NCBI RefSeq assembly: GCF_036014215.1
Contig: NZ_CP107921.1
Location: forward strand, 911,001 to 975,000
DNA: 64,000 nt
Direction: 5' to 3'
DNA from: Streptomyces sp. NBC_00440
GTDB lineage: Bacteria > Actinomycetota > Actinomycetes > Streptomycetales > Streptomycetaceae
Shown: positions 41,484-52,863 of the stretch, piece after piece
Position numbering within the stretch: the stretch's first letter is position 1
How the letters are laid out: each line of letters starts with the position of its first letter
The notes under the pieces: generated by a model
Databases searched by the model: none
What the model was told of the DNA's origin: nothing
Seen by the model: the letters and a program-made list of their open reading frames with translations, nothing else
Translations under genes and position numbers: made by a program

Positions 41484-42284
41484 TCACCCGGTGGGCAGCC
41501 ACCCCACCTTCCCGGCCAGCAGCGCGTATCCGACGAACGCCCCGATGTCGAGCAGCGAGTGCGCGACGACCAGCGGTCCGACCCGCCCCCAGCGCCGGTA
41601 GAGCAGCACGAACACCACGCCCATCGCCACATTTCCGAGGAACCCGCCGACCCCCTGGTAGAGGTGGTACGAACCGCGCAGCACCGCGCTCGCCGCCAGA
41701 GCGGCGATCGGGGTCCACCCGAACTGCCCCAGTCTGCGCAGCAGATACCCGACGACGATGACTTCCTCCAGTACAGCGTTCTGCACCGCCGAGAGGATCA
41801 GTACCGGGATCTTCCACCACACATCGGGCAGCGACTCCGGCACCACGGTCAGGTTGAACCCGGTGGCCCGCGCGCCCAGATAGAAAGCGAGGCCCACACT
41901 GCCGATCCCCGCCGCGATCAGTACCCCACGGCCGAGGTCGGCCCGGAGCCGTGTCCGGTCGAAGCCGATCGCACGCAGGCCCGACCCCTCGCGCAGCAGC
42001 AGATGCACCACCAGCGCGACCGGCACCAGGGCCGTCGCGATCCCGAAGAGCTGCCAGGCGAGATCCAGCCATGGCCGCCCCGGCGCGTACGACCCGTTGA
42101 GATTGGCGGCCTGGTGTTTGAGCCCTCCTGGTTTCGTCAGTGCCCCGATAAAGCTGATCAGTGCCGAAACGCCGCTCGCGCCGAGCGAGAGTGCGAGTAC
42201 CAGCACCGTCTCGGACCGCAAGAACCGCTGCGGCACCCCCTGTGTGGGAACAAAATCAGCCACGCGCTCGCCCTCCGCCTGCAC
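41484..42284 (-). CDS. CPBP-family intramembrane metalloprotease-like protein
   Basis: A 266-residue membrane protein with about seven to eight helices and the Abi/CPBP domain. The first motif is EEVIVVGYLLRRL (E173-E174), the second SYHLYQG and the third HSLLDIGAF, supplying Glu and His residues. The Arg usually at the fifth position after the Glu pair is a Val, so activity is less certain. GTG 42284 has GGAGG 5-6 nt upstream. It is monocistronic, divergent from the VWA-protein gene. Family members process prenylated proteins or bacteriocins, and most bacterial ones have unknown targets. Confidence 0.88.
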   Translation of the reverse strand: MQAEGERVADFVPTQGVPQRFLRSETVLVLALSLGASGVSALISFIGALTKPGGLKHQAANLNGSYAPGRPWLDLAWQLFGIATALVPVALVVHLLLREGSGLRAIGFDRTRLRADLGRGVLIAAGIGSVGLAFYLGARATGFNLTVVPESLPDVWWKIPVLILSAVQNAVLEEVIVVGYLLRRLGQFGWTPIAALAASAVLRGSYHLYQGVGGFLGNVAMGVVFVLLYRRWGRVGPLVVAHSLLDIGAFVGYALLAGKVGWLPTG

Positions 42285-42447
42285 ACCTGCCTCCAGTTGG
42301 CCAATCGCGCCTCATCCCCACCACCGTGCCACTAGGGTCTCGAATACAGGTACGAAGATCGTGCACGACAGGCCGGGGGACGGGCGCCAATTCGGTGGCG
42401 CGCTCCCCCTTTTCCTTGTTCGTCCTTCAGGGGAGGAGCACCACCGC

Positions 42448-44250
42448 ATGGGACGTCACAGCTTGCCCGATGACCTCACGGCACCGGCAACCCGGCCCCG
42501 TTCCGGTGCTCGGCGGCGTCGTACCGTCGCCATCGCCACCGTGCTCGTCCTCGGTGCGGCAGCGGGCACGGGCGTGGCTGTCGAGCGCGGCGTGTTCGGG
42601 CTCTCCGGTCCCTGCCACGGCTCCGCGGTGAAACTGCGCATGGTGGCATCGCCCGATATCACCCCGGCCGTACGCACGGCTGCCGAGCGGGCCCGCGAGG
42701 ACCATGTGCGGTCGGACGGCCAGTGCCTGGACATCACGGTCACAGCACGCGACTCGTACGAGGTCGCGCACGATCTGGGCACCAGCAGCGCCGAGCCGGG
42801 GTACCAGATATGGCTGCCGGACTCCGGGGCATGGGTGGACCGGGCCCAGGACACCGGCGAGAACGTCCCGCTCACACCCGCGTCCAGCATCGCGGAGTCC
42901 CCGGTCACCCTGGCCATGGTGCCCTCGGCCGCCAAGGCGCTGGGCTGGCCGGAGAAGACCTACACCTGGGCCGGGCTCACCGCGGCTGCGACCGGCTCGG
43001 GCAAGATCCATATCGGCGCGGCCGACCCGGCCCGCAGCGCCACCGGGCTGCTCGCCCTCAGCAGCATCGCCCAGTCACCGGGCCAGGCAGCGAGTGGCGA
43101 CACCCAGGTCGCCGCCACCGCCAAGGTGCTGTCCCGGCGCATCTCGGACGCGGATTCCAAGGTGCTCGCCACACTCGCGCAGGACGGGTCCGGTACGGAG
43201 AAGGACGACCCCCACCGCAACCAGGCCCTGGTCCTGTCCGAGCAGGCGGCCTTCGCGCACAACACGTCGCGGGGCGGCGCCCGGAAGCTGCGGCTCTTCT
43301 ACCCCAAGGACGGCACGCCCCAGCTGGACTACCCGTACACGGTGGTCGACGAGGCGGCGCTGACCACCGATCAGAGCCGGGCAGCGATGCGGTTCATGAC
43401 CTATCTCGGCGAGGGCGTCAGCCGCACCGTGCTGGACCGGCAGGGCTTCAGGATCCCGGACCGTCCCGCGACGGCGAGCCGGGTGGAGGCGGCGGGCGGG
43501 CGCACCCCGCAGCCGTACACCGACGCCTCCCCGGAGCCGCCGTCCGAGGACGTTCTCGACGAGACGCTCGGCATGTGGACCATCACGGTCCAGAGTGCCC
43601 GGCTGACCACCGTCGTCGACGCGTCGGGCTCGATGTCCACCCCGGTGCCGGGAAAGGGCGGGCAGACCAGGATGGACATCACCAGAGCGTCCTTGCTCAA
43701 GGCCCTCGACCAGTTCACGCCGGAGGACGAGATCGGGCTCTGGGACTTCGCCACACACCTCGACGGAACGCGCGACTACCGCAAGCGCGTGCCGACGGTC
43801 CGCCTCGGCGGTCCGGCCCAGGGCGGCGGGACCCAGCGCGGCGGGACCCAGCGCGGCGGGACCCAGCGCGACCGGCTCGCCGCAGCCTTCTCCGCGCTGC
43901 GGCCCGTGCGAGGTGGCGCCACCGGTCTGTACGACACCACGCTGGCGGCGTTCCAGGACGCCCGGAAGACCTACGCCCGCGGGAAGTTCAACGCGGTGGT
44001 GGTGCTCACCGACGGCGTCAACGAGGACGACCACGGCATCTCCCGCAGCGCCCTGATCGCCAAGCTCCGGGAGCTCACCGATCCCGAGCGCCCCGTGCCG
44101 CTCATCATGATCGCGGTGGGCCCCGACACGGACAGGACCGAGGTCGAGCAGGTCGCCAGGGCGACGGGTGGCGCGGGGTACCAGGTGAGCGACCCCTCTC
44201 AGATCAACTCGGTCCTGCTGAAAGCGGTCATGGCGGTCGGCGGGCGCTGA
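42448..44250 (+). CDS. Substrate-binding and von Willebrand factor A domain protein
   Basis: A 600-residue exported protein. A basic N-terminus and one hydrophobic segment (TVAIATVLVLGAAAGTGVAV, about 27-46) anchor or export it. Residues about 55-340 resemble a periplasmic solute-binding domain; residues about 385-600 are a VWA domain with MIDAS motif DASGSMS and later TDGVNEDD. A three-copy GGTQR insert lies in the VWA domain. ATG 42448 follows GGGAGGAG. The domain pair is frequent in actinobacteria, but the partner is unknown; a surface adhesive or sensing role is inferred. Confidence 0.9.
   Translation: MGRHSLPDDLTAPATRPRSGARRRRTVAIATVLVLGAAAGTGVAVERGVFGLSGPCHGSAVKLRMVASPDITPAVRTAAERAREDHVRSDGQCLDITVTARDSYEVAHDLGTSSAEPGYQIWLPDSGAWVDRAQDTGENVPLTPASSIAESPVTLAMVPSAAKALGWPEKTYTWAGLTAAATGSGKIHIGAADPARSATGLLALSSIAQSPGQAASGDTQVAATAKVLSRRISDADSKVLATLAQDGSGTEKDDPHRNQALVLSEQAAFAHNTSRGGARKLRLFYPKDGTPQLDYPYTVVDEAALTTDQSRAAMRFMTYLGEGVSRTVLDRQGFRIPDRPATASRVEAAGGRTPQPYTDASPEPPSEDVLDETLGMWTITVQSARLTTVVDASGSMSTPVPGKGGQTRMDITRASLLKALDQFTPEDEIGLWDFATHLDGTRDYRKRVPTVRLGGPAQGGGTQRGGTQRGGTQRDRLAAAFSALRPVRGGATGLYDTTLAAFQDARKTYARGKFNAVVVLTDGVNEDDHGISRSALIAKLRELTDPERPVPLIMIAVGPDTDRTEVEQVARATGGAGYQVSDPSQINSVLLKAVMAVGGR
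43824..43868 (+). repeat. Three tandem 15-bp repeats in the VWA gene
   Basis: CGGCGGGACCCAGCG occurs three times without spacing (43824, 43839, 43854). The reading frame is kept, giving GGTQR three times inside a surface loop of the VWA domain. Copy number could vary by slippage. Confidence 0.9.
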
Positions 44251-44337
44251 CCGGGCGCTGACCGGCCGGCCGGGCATCGGCGGGCAGCGCCCCGCCGCGC
44301 GTTCACCGCCCGCGAGCCGTCACCGTCCCCGGCGCGC

Positions 44338-45861
44338 TCACCGCCCGCGAGCCCTCGCGGTAGCCGGAACACCCTCCGGCCAGGAGTGCACCGGTTCGCC
44401 GCCCGCCATCAGCTCGGCGTACCGCCGGGTGGTGAGCGCCAGCGCCTCGCGCCGCCCGAGCCCCGTCTCCAGCGCCCGGTGGAACGTGTCCACCTGCCAG
44501 GAGGCGCCGTTCGTACGGCGCCTGCACCGCTCCTCGATGACACCCAGGCAGCGGTCGCGGTCCGTGGCCTCTATCCCCCAGGCGTCGAGCCCGGCGGCGG
44601 CCAGCGGCAGCAGCTCGTCCCTGACGAGCCGCACCACGGGCACCGCCGTGACGCCACCTGAGCGCCCGGGCCCGGGCCACTCCAGTTCGGCGTCGATCCC
44701 GTACCGGCAGGCCGCGTCGAAGTTGCGCGCGGCGGCCTCGAAGGGCAGCCGGCGCCACACCGGGCGGGAGTCGTCGGCGAGCGCCCTCACCAACCCGTAG
44801 TAGAAGGCCGCGTTGGCCATCACATCCGTGACGGTGGGGCCGGCGGGCAGCACCCTGTTCTCGACCCGCAGATGCGGCACACCGTCGGCCACGTCGTAGA
44901 CCGGGCGGTTCCAGCGGTAGACGGTCCCGTTGTGCAGGACGAGTTCCTGAAGGCCCGGCACCCCGCCGTCGTCGAGCACCCGCAGCGGGTCCTCGTCGTC
45001 GCACAGCGGCAGCAGCGGCGGAAAGTACCGGAGGTTCTCCTCGAAGAGGTCGTACGCCGAGTCGATCCAGCGCTCACCGAACCAGGTACGCGGCCGCACC
45101 CCCTGGGCCCGGAGTTCCGGCGGGCGCACATCGGTCGCCTGGAGGAAGAGTGGGGGCCGGGACTCCCGCCACAGCTCCTTGCCGAACAGGAACGGCGAGT
45201 TGGCACCCAGCGCGACCTGCACGGCGGCGACGGCCTGCGCCGCGTTCCACACATCGGCGAACCGCGCCGGAGTGACCTGCAGGTGCAACTGCACCGAGGT
45301 ACAGGCCGCTTCGGGCGCGATCGAGGACGAGGAACAGGTCAGCCGTTCGACGCCGGTGATGTCGAGGTCGAAGTCCTCACCGCGGGCCGCGCGCATCTGA
45401 TCGTCGAGCAGGGTGTAGCGGTCGGCCGACGAGAGGTTCGCGGCGCCGAGATCCTGCAGCTCCAGCGTCGGCAGGATTCCGATCATCACGATCCCCGCGT
45501 CGACTTCGGCCGCTTTTCTGTGCGCGTATGCGAGACCGGTACGGAGCTCCTCGGCGAGCTGGTCGAAGACACGGCCGCCCAACCGGTGCGGGATAATATT
45601 CACTTCGAGATTGAACATCCCGAGTTCCATCTGGAAATCACGGCTCGCGATGCGGTCGAGCACCTCGGCATTCATCATCCGGGGCATGCCGTCGGCGCCC
45701 GCGAGATTGAGTTCGATCTCCATCCCCATGAGATTTCTCGGGCGGTCGAACCTCTTCTCCTCCAATAGTCTCTCCAGTACCTCCAGACACTGCTGCAGCT
45801 TCCTCCGGTACCGCTGCCTGCCCGACGGATCGACACCGTCCGCCTCCAGCTTCTCCCCCAT
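44338..45861 (-). CDS. Glutamate-cysteine ligase (GCS2 family)
   Basis: A 507-residue carboxylate-amine ligase of the GCS2 family. It contains MGMEIELNLAG (ATP/Mg-binding Glu), MELGMFNLEVNI, QLHLQVTPARFADVWNAAQA (in part), GANSPFLFG and RPVYDVADGVPHLRVENRV (in part) segments, as expected. Actinobacteria make mycothiol rather than glutathione, and such enzymes supply gamma-glutamyl-cysteine (as in ergothioneine synthesis) or other gamma-glutamyl compounds; the exact role is not decided here because no ergothioneine genes are adjacent. ATG 45861 begins MGEKLEADG. A tandem 14-bp repeat lies 123 bp upstream. Confidence 0.88.
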   Translation of the reverse strand: MGEKLEADGVDPSGRQRYRRKLQQCLEVLERLLEEKRFDRPRNLMGMEIELNLAGADGMPRMMNAEVLDRIASRDFQMELGMFNLEVNIIPHRLGGRVFDQLAEELRTGLAYAHRKAAEVDAGIVMIGILPTLELQDLGAANLSSADRYTLLDDQMRAARGEDFDLDITGVERLTCSSSSIAPEAACTSVQLHLQVTPARFADVWNAAQAVAAVQVALGANSPFLFGKELWRESRPPLFLQATDVRPPELRAQGVRPRTWFGERWIDSAYDLFEENLRYFPPLLPLCDDEDPLRVLDDGGVPGLQELVLHNGTVYRWNRPVYDVADGVPHLRVENRVLPAGPTVTDVMANAAFYYGLVRALADDSRPVWRRLPFEAAARNFDAACRYGIDAELEWPGPGRSGGVTAVPVVRLVRDELLPLAAAGLDAWGIEATDRDRCLGVIEERCRRRTNGASWQVDTFHRALETGLGRREALALTTRRYAELMAGGEPVHSWPEGVPATARARGR

Positions 45862-46390
45862 CGGGGCACCCCTCCACGCGTGTGCGGCGGCAACGGCCGC
45901 CCGGGTCACGGTCGATAATGCCCACACTCGGTGATCCGTAACTCCCCCCACCCGGATTCCGGAGCGAGTAAGGTGACGAGAAGATGACGTGTGGCACATG
46001 ACGTTTGGCACATTCGCCGGGCAGACGCCCGGTGCAATTTCCAAGCCTGTGCGACTCCGTGACCCGGTGAAAACGACCGACGGTTTTCGGCCGACCACTC
46101 GCACGGGGAACCGTGAGGCCACAGGAGCGCGCCTACGCTAAACCGGGATAATCTCCGCAGGAGAAAGACCGAATAGCAACTTGTTTGCAATATCCGCGTC
46201 AGCTAGTTGAAACCCCGCGTGAACACGTGTCGTATAAACTCCGCAGACGAGGCAGAGAGTTGGCGCCCCGGCCCCCGGAGAGTGCGGTACCCCTCCACGC
46301 CCCACGGCCCCCCTCTGCCCCTGCCTGCTGACAGTGCTGTCCGCACAGCCCACGCATCAACGTGTCTCCGAAGTGAGAGGCGACCACATC
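45862..46390. other. Divergent promoter region with tandem 14-bp repeat
   Basis: A 529-bp gene-free stretch between the leftward glutamate-cysteine ligase and the rightward hypothetical gene. It includes the tandem repeat at 45984-46011, a possible -10 box GATAAT at 46147-46152, and an imperfect inverted repeat ATAGCAA-cttgt-TTGCAAT at 46173-46191. ORFs in it look like shadows. Confidence 0.55.
45984..46011. repeat. Tandem 14-bp direct repeat
   Basis: ATGACGTGTGGCAC (45984-45997) is directly followed by ATGACGTTTGGCAC (45998-46011), 13 of 14 identical. It lies 123 bp upstream of the glutamate-cysteine ligase start and is placed as a possible response-regulator binding site. Confidence 0.65.
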
Positions 46391-46981
46391 ATGCCGCTGT
46401 ATGTCCCTCCGGCTCCCGCGCCGGCCCTGCGCAGCGTCCTCGCGGCACTCGGCTCCCCCACTGCCGTACGCGAGGCCCGAACCCCGGCTCTCCGCTCCGC
46501 CCCGGGACCGCTCACCCCCGAACTGCCCCTTCCTGTTTACGTACTGGACCAGATCATGCCGAGCGGCGGGACCCCACGTACCCGGCTCACCGGCTGGCGT
46601 TTCCTGATCCGCAGCGGCGATCGCGCCGTGGCCGCTGCGGACACCAAACTCACCGCCGACGGCTGGACCTTCTCGCACTTCTTCGAGGGCCCGTACGCGA
46701 CCGCCACCGGAAGCGCGCTGCGCCGGGCCGAGGCGATGGACACACCGTTCCAGCCCCGGCTGCTGTCCGTGCCGGAGCTCTACATGCTGACGCTGTGGCT
46801 GCACGGTGACACCGGCGCCGACGCCTCGGTCTCCGGCACGATGCCGGCCCCCACGGACCTGCTGGTGCCCCTCGCACCCGCACCGCCCGGCATCGCCGCG
46901 CACCGCCCGCACCGGGTGTCGGAGCTGCTCCCGGTGATGACGATGAGGCTGTCACCCCCGCTGCTCAGCTCGTCCGCCTGA
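46391..46981 (+). CDS. Conserved hypothetical protein
   Basis: A 196-residue protein that I do not recognise as a family with known function. It is soluble with no signal peptide or membrane segment. A central conserved-looking part reads WRFLIRSGDRAVAAADTKL and SHFFEGPYATAT; the ends are Pro/Ala-rich. ATG 46391 gives a natural start, with weak ribosome site (GAGAGGCGACC). A good terminator follows the stop by 20 bp, so it is probably monocistronic. The upstream region carries regulatory-looking sequence, so it may be conditionally expressed. Confidence 0.7.
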   Translation: MPLYVPPAPAPALRSVLAALGSPTAVREARTPALRSAPGPLTPELPLPVYVLDQIMPSGGTPRTRLTGWRFLIRSGDRAVAAADTKLTADGWTFSHFFEGPYATATGSALRRAEAMDTPFQPRLLSVPELYMLTLWLHGDTGADASVSGTMPAPTDLLVPLAPAPPGIAAHRPHRVSELLPVMTMRLSPPLLSSSA

Positions 46982-47280
46982 CAGCTGCCGAGCACCACCG
47001 CGCGCCCCGTGACCACATCAGGTCGCGGGGCGCGGCGCTCTTCCTGCCCATCCGGTCTAGCCCGGTCGGGCCACCTTCGAACCACCCGAACAGGCAGTCA
47101 AGTTGAGCTGAACCGTCCGCACGGGTGATGCGTCCTTATGCTGTAGCAAGTGCTGCCGTGAAATACCTGCGGATTGACGTCCGTAGGGCAACACTGGGAT
47201 CACCGACTGATCGGGGGGCGGCCATGAATTCCGCATCGAGCCGCAGGACACTCACTACAACGCAGCGAAAGAACGCATCC
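46982..47280. other. Intergenic region before the DUF5999 gene
   Basis: 299 bp without a gene. Its first part holds the terminator at 47002-47033. A TATGCT sequence near 47137 could be a -10 box for the DUF5999 gene, with no convincing -35. Confidence 0.4.
47002..47033 (+). terminator. Terminator after the hypothetical gene
   Basis: GCGCCCCGTGACC (47002-47014) pairs with GGTCGCGGGGCGC (47021-47033), 12 of 13 base pairs, around a 6-nt loop; GC-rich, followed by CTCTTCCTGCC. Confidence 0.7.
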
Positions 47281-47484
47281 ATGTGCCAGCACCAGCCCAC
47301 CTGCCCGTCTGCCACCTCCGCCGACCGGGAGGCCGCGCTCCTCGTCGCGCACCATCCGGAGCAGGGCTGGAGTCTGCTGTGCAACGGCGTTCTCATCTTC
47401 GAGGACACCGGTGAACTGCTGCCCGACGGCCAGATCATCGCGCCGCACCGCCCCCTGGGTTCGGGACTGGCGACCGCGGCCTGA
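47281..47484 (+). CDS. DUF5999 family small protein
   Basis: A 67-residue protein, MCQHQPTCPSA at the start with two Cys in an HxxxC-like arrangement, then HHPEQGWSLLCNGVLIFEDTGE (in part). This family is common in Streptomyces and has no known function. The Cys/His-rich head could bind a metal, but that is a guess. ATG 47281 follows a GAAAGAA site. It is convergent with gcvP, with a terminator hairpin between. Confidence 0.85.
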   Translation: MCQHQPTCPSATSADREAALLVAHHPEQGWSLLCNGVLIFEDTGELLPDGQIIAPHRPLGSGLATAA

Positions 47485-47547
47485 CCCTGTTACGTCCGCA
47501 GAAACAGAACTGCACAGCCACAGCGACAGCACTGGCACAGACGACGA

Positions 47548-47582
47548 AGGGCCGGCCCGGGTGACATCCCCGAACCGGCCCT
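47548..47582. terminator. Hairpin between the DUF5999 and gcvP 3' ends
   Basis: AGGGCCGG (47548-47555) and CCGGCCCT (47575-47582) are perfect complements, with a further inner CCCGGG/CCCCG pairing, between convergent stops at 47484 and 47595. Confidence 0.65.
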
Positions 47583-47594
47583 CCCGCATGTCCG

Positions 47595-50480
<2,886 letters not shown>

Positions 50481-50540
50481 GGCGGAGGCCTCCTGGTCGT
50501 AACGACCTGCGAGGGGTACCACGGCACGGGTACCCGGACG

Positions 50541-50762
50541 GCCTCCCCCTCTGTCATCTCAACCTGAGAGTTTCACCGGCCCGTCGCTCGACGTGCCCGC
50601 TTTCACCGTCGGTGAGGTAGGGATCCGGACGTGCCCGCCCGACGCCCGCCCTGCTTTCCAGAGTGACCTCGTCCGCGCGGTACGTGTGCCTGAGAGATTC
50701 CGGGGAGGATTTGCTCCTTCGGCGCCCCCGGACATCGCATCCGAAGGGCTCTCCCGCGCGGG
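50541..50762 (-). promoter_or_regulatory. Tandem glycine riboswitch upstream of gcvP
   Basis: Reading the minus strand from 50762 down, I see GGGAGAG, GCGCCGAAGGAGCAA and TCTCTCAGGCA (aptamer 1), then a linker and a second aptamer with CCGACGGTGAAAGC, GTGAAACTCTCAGG and the closing GACAGAGGGGG. These are the hallmark sequences of tandem glycine aptamers (gcvT motif). It sits in the leader of gcvP, 60 nt before the start codon, so it should be an ON switch for glycine catabolism. Confidence 0.92.
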
Positions 50763-50906
50763 GTCAGCAGCCATGGGCCAGCCTACCAGCGAGCCACTTC
50801 GCACGGTGTTCGAGTGGCCGATGCCCCGGATCTGGACTTCCCTGAGGGGGAGACCTTCGCAGGGGGCGGGAGACATCGTGATCCGTTGCGATCAGTTGGA
50901 GGGACC

Positions 50907-51284
50907 GTGCAGACCGACATAGATCCGCGCAGCCTGATAGGCCGCAAGGCGTTCGACCGCAATGGCCTCAAGATCGGCACGGTTGACGAGGTCTACCTCG
51001 ACGACGCCACCGGAGTGCCCGAGTGGGCCGCGGTACGCACCGGGCTGTTCAGCCGGGACGCGTTCGTCCCGCTGAAGCCGAGCGAACTGGTCAGCGAAGC
51101 CCTCCGGGTGCCCTTCGACCGCACGCTGATCAAGGAAGCACCGGGCTTCGGTGTCGGCCGCCATCTCTCACCCGAGCAGGAACTCCAGCTCTACCACCAC
51201 TACGGGCTCGGTATCTCGGCCCCCACGCCGCCGCCCCCCGACCGGGACTTCGGCCGGCTCGCGGGCGAAGAAGAACGCGCCTGA
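50907..51284 (+). CDS. PRC-barrel domain protein
   Basis: A 125-residue protein with a PRC-barrel (about 8-80, SLIGRKAFDRNGLKIGTVDE) and a C-terminal acidic tail ending LAGEEERA. GTG 50907 has a perfect GGAGGGA 3-9 nt upstream; the longer frame to 50814 reads over the riboswitch promoter. PRC-barrel proteins bind RNA or membrane partners. It is divergent from gcvP. Its last 85 bp overlap the convergent dinB gene. Confidence 0.88.
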   Translation: MQTDIDPRSLIGRKAFDRNGLKIGTVDEVYLDDATGVPEWAAVRTGLFSRDAFVPLKPSELVSEALRVPFDRTLIKEAPGFGVGRHLSPEQELQLYHHYGLGISAPTPPPPDRDFGRLAGEEERA

Positions 51285-52807
51285 CCACCCGGCTCCCCCT
51301 CGCCAGGCACTGCTTCCCCGGACTTTCCGGGCCTCTCACCGGTGTCCGCTTCCTCCCCCACGACTGTCCCGTCCGGTCCGCCCGGTCCGCCGGATCCATC
51401 CGCACCGCACGGGCCATCGGATCCCGTCGGGGCAGTCGGGGCAGCCCGGACCAACGGCAGCGGATCCGACGGCCTCAGCGCGGGGTCGTCGACCCGGAAG
51501 GTCCGCACCCGGCCGGGCACGGTCGCGTACGGATCCTCGAACCGCACCGTCACCCGGCCCACGCCGCTGCCCTGCACCCACCCCGCGCCGTACTCGTCGT
51601 GGCGCACATCGTGCCCGGCGAGCCAGCGGTGACCGGTGCCGGGCGGCGGCTCGTCCGCGGATGGCTCCGGCGGCGCCGCGGGACCGGGCGCCGCCTCTTC
51701 CGCCGCCGCGTGCTCCAGCTCGGCCGCCCGCTCCGTGGCCGCCTGCGCGAAAAGGTCCTCCTGGGTGAAGTCCGCGAGGCCGGTGACCCCCACCCCGAGC
51801 AGCCTCACGCCGCCCGTGGTGTCCACGGCCTCCAGCAGCCGACCTGCGGCCTCGCGGACGACCTCCGGGTCGTCCGTGGGCCCCCGGAGCGTCTCGGAGC
51901 GGGTCAGCGTCGAGAAGTCGTACCGCCGGACCTTCAGCACCACCGTCCGCCCGGACCGCCCGGCGTCCCGCAGCCGCTCCACGCACCGTCCGGCCAGCCG
52001 CACCACCTCCGCCCGCACCCGCACCCGGTCGTGCAGGTCGACGTCGAAGGTGTCCTCCACCGAGACCGACTTGGCGTCCCGCTCGGACACCACGGGCCGG
52101 TCGTCGTGACCGAGCGCCATCCGGTAGAGCGAGGCGCCGTGCGCCTTGCCCAGCAGCCGGACGAGCTCGTCCTCACCGGCCTCGGCCAGATGGGACACGG
52201 TGGTCATCCCGGCCCTGCGCAGATGCTCACCGGTCGCCGGCCCCACGCCCGGCAGGATCCGTACGGAGAGGGGCGCGAGCAGCTCGCGCTCGGTGCCCGG
52301 TTCTATCAGGACCAGGCCGTCCGGCTTGGCACGCTCCGAGCCGATCTTCGCCAGCATCTTGGAGCCGGCGAGACCCACCGACCCGCTGAGCCCCGTGACC
52401 GCCAGGATGTCCCTGCGCAGCTGCTCACCGGCGCGCCTCGCCGATCGCCTGCCGTCTGCGACTCCGCCCGCCTCCAGGTCCACGAAGGCCTCGTCCAGGC
52501 TCAGTGGCTCGACCAGCGGCGAGAGCCGCCCGAGCAGCTCCATGACCTGGCCGCTCACCTCGCGGTAGAGCGCGAAGCGCGGCACCAGATAGGCGGCGTT
52601 CGGACAGAGCCGGCGGGCCTGGGCCATCGGCATCGCCGAATGCACCCCGAACACCCGGGCCTCGTACGAGGCCGTCGACACGACTCCGCGCGGCCCGAGC
52701 CCGCCGACCACCACCGGCTTCCCGCGCAGGCTCGGCTTCGCCGCCTGTTCCGCGGCGGCGAAGAAGGCATCCATGTCCAGATGCAGGATGGTGGGCGCGG
52801 CTCTCAC
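51200..52807 (-). CDS. dinB: DNA polymerase IV (Y-family)
   Basis: A 535-residue translesion polymerase. It starts TILHLDMDAFFAAAEQ (catalytic Asp and steric Phe), has SLDEAFVDLE (the two acidic catalytic residues) and a little-finger domain with GVGVTGLADF. The C-terminal 170 residues are an Ala/Glu-rich linker and a DEYGAGWVQGSGVGRVTVRFED domain, an extension usual in actinobacteria, then a disordered tail; a typical Pol IV is about 350-400. GTG 52807 gives the natural start. The TAG stop lies 85 bp inside the convergent PRC gene. Confidence 0.95.
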   Translation of the reverse strand: MRAAPTILHLDMDAFFAAAEQAAKPSLRGKPVVVGGLGPRGVVSTASYEARVFGVHSAMPMAQARRLCPNAAYLVPRFALYREVSGQVMELLGRLSPLVEPLSLDEAFVDLEAGGVADGRRSARRAGEQLRRDILAVTGLSGSVGLAGSKMLAKIGSERAKPDGLVLIEPGTERELLAPLSVRILPGVGPATGEHLRRAGMTTVSHLAEAGEDELVRLLGKAHGASLYRMALGHDDRPVVSERDAKSVSVEDTFDVDLHDRVRVRAEVVRLAGRCVERLRDAGRSGRTVVLKVRRYDFSTLTRSETLRGPTDDPEVVREAAGRLLEAVDTTGGVRLLGVGVTGLADFTQEDLFAQAATERAAELEHAAAEEAAPGPAAPPEPSADEPPPGTGHRWLAGHDVRHDEYGAGWVQGSGVGRVTVRFEDPYATVPGRVRTFRVDDPALRPSDPLPLVRAAPTAPTGSDGPCGADGSGGPGGPDGTVVGEEADTGERPGKSGEAVPGEGEPGGQARSSSPASRPKSRSGGGGVGAEIPSP

Positions 52808-52863
52808 ACCACCGATGCTGCCTCACGGCACTGACAATCGGGTCCCCGCAGCGCGGAGGCCCG

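Noticed and set aside
46173..46191. Inverted repeat ATAGCAA-cttgt-TTGCAAT as operator
   Set aside because: Only one mismatch, but short and without known relatives; kept as a note in the intergenic entry rather than a feature.
46207..46809. A 200-codon ORF overlapping the hypothetical gene at 46391
   Set aside because: Out-of-frame, Arg/Pro-rich translation; the other frame has balanced composition and a fitting terminator.
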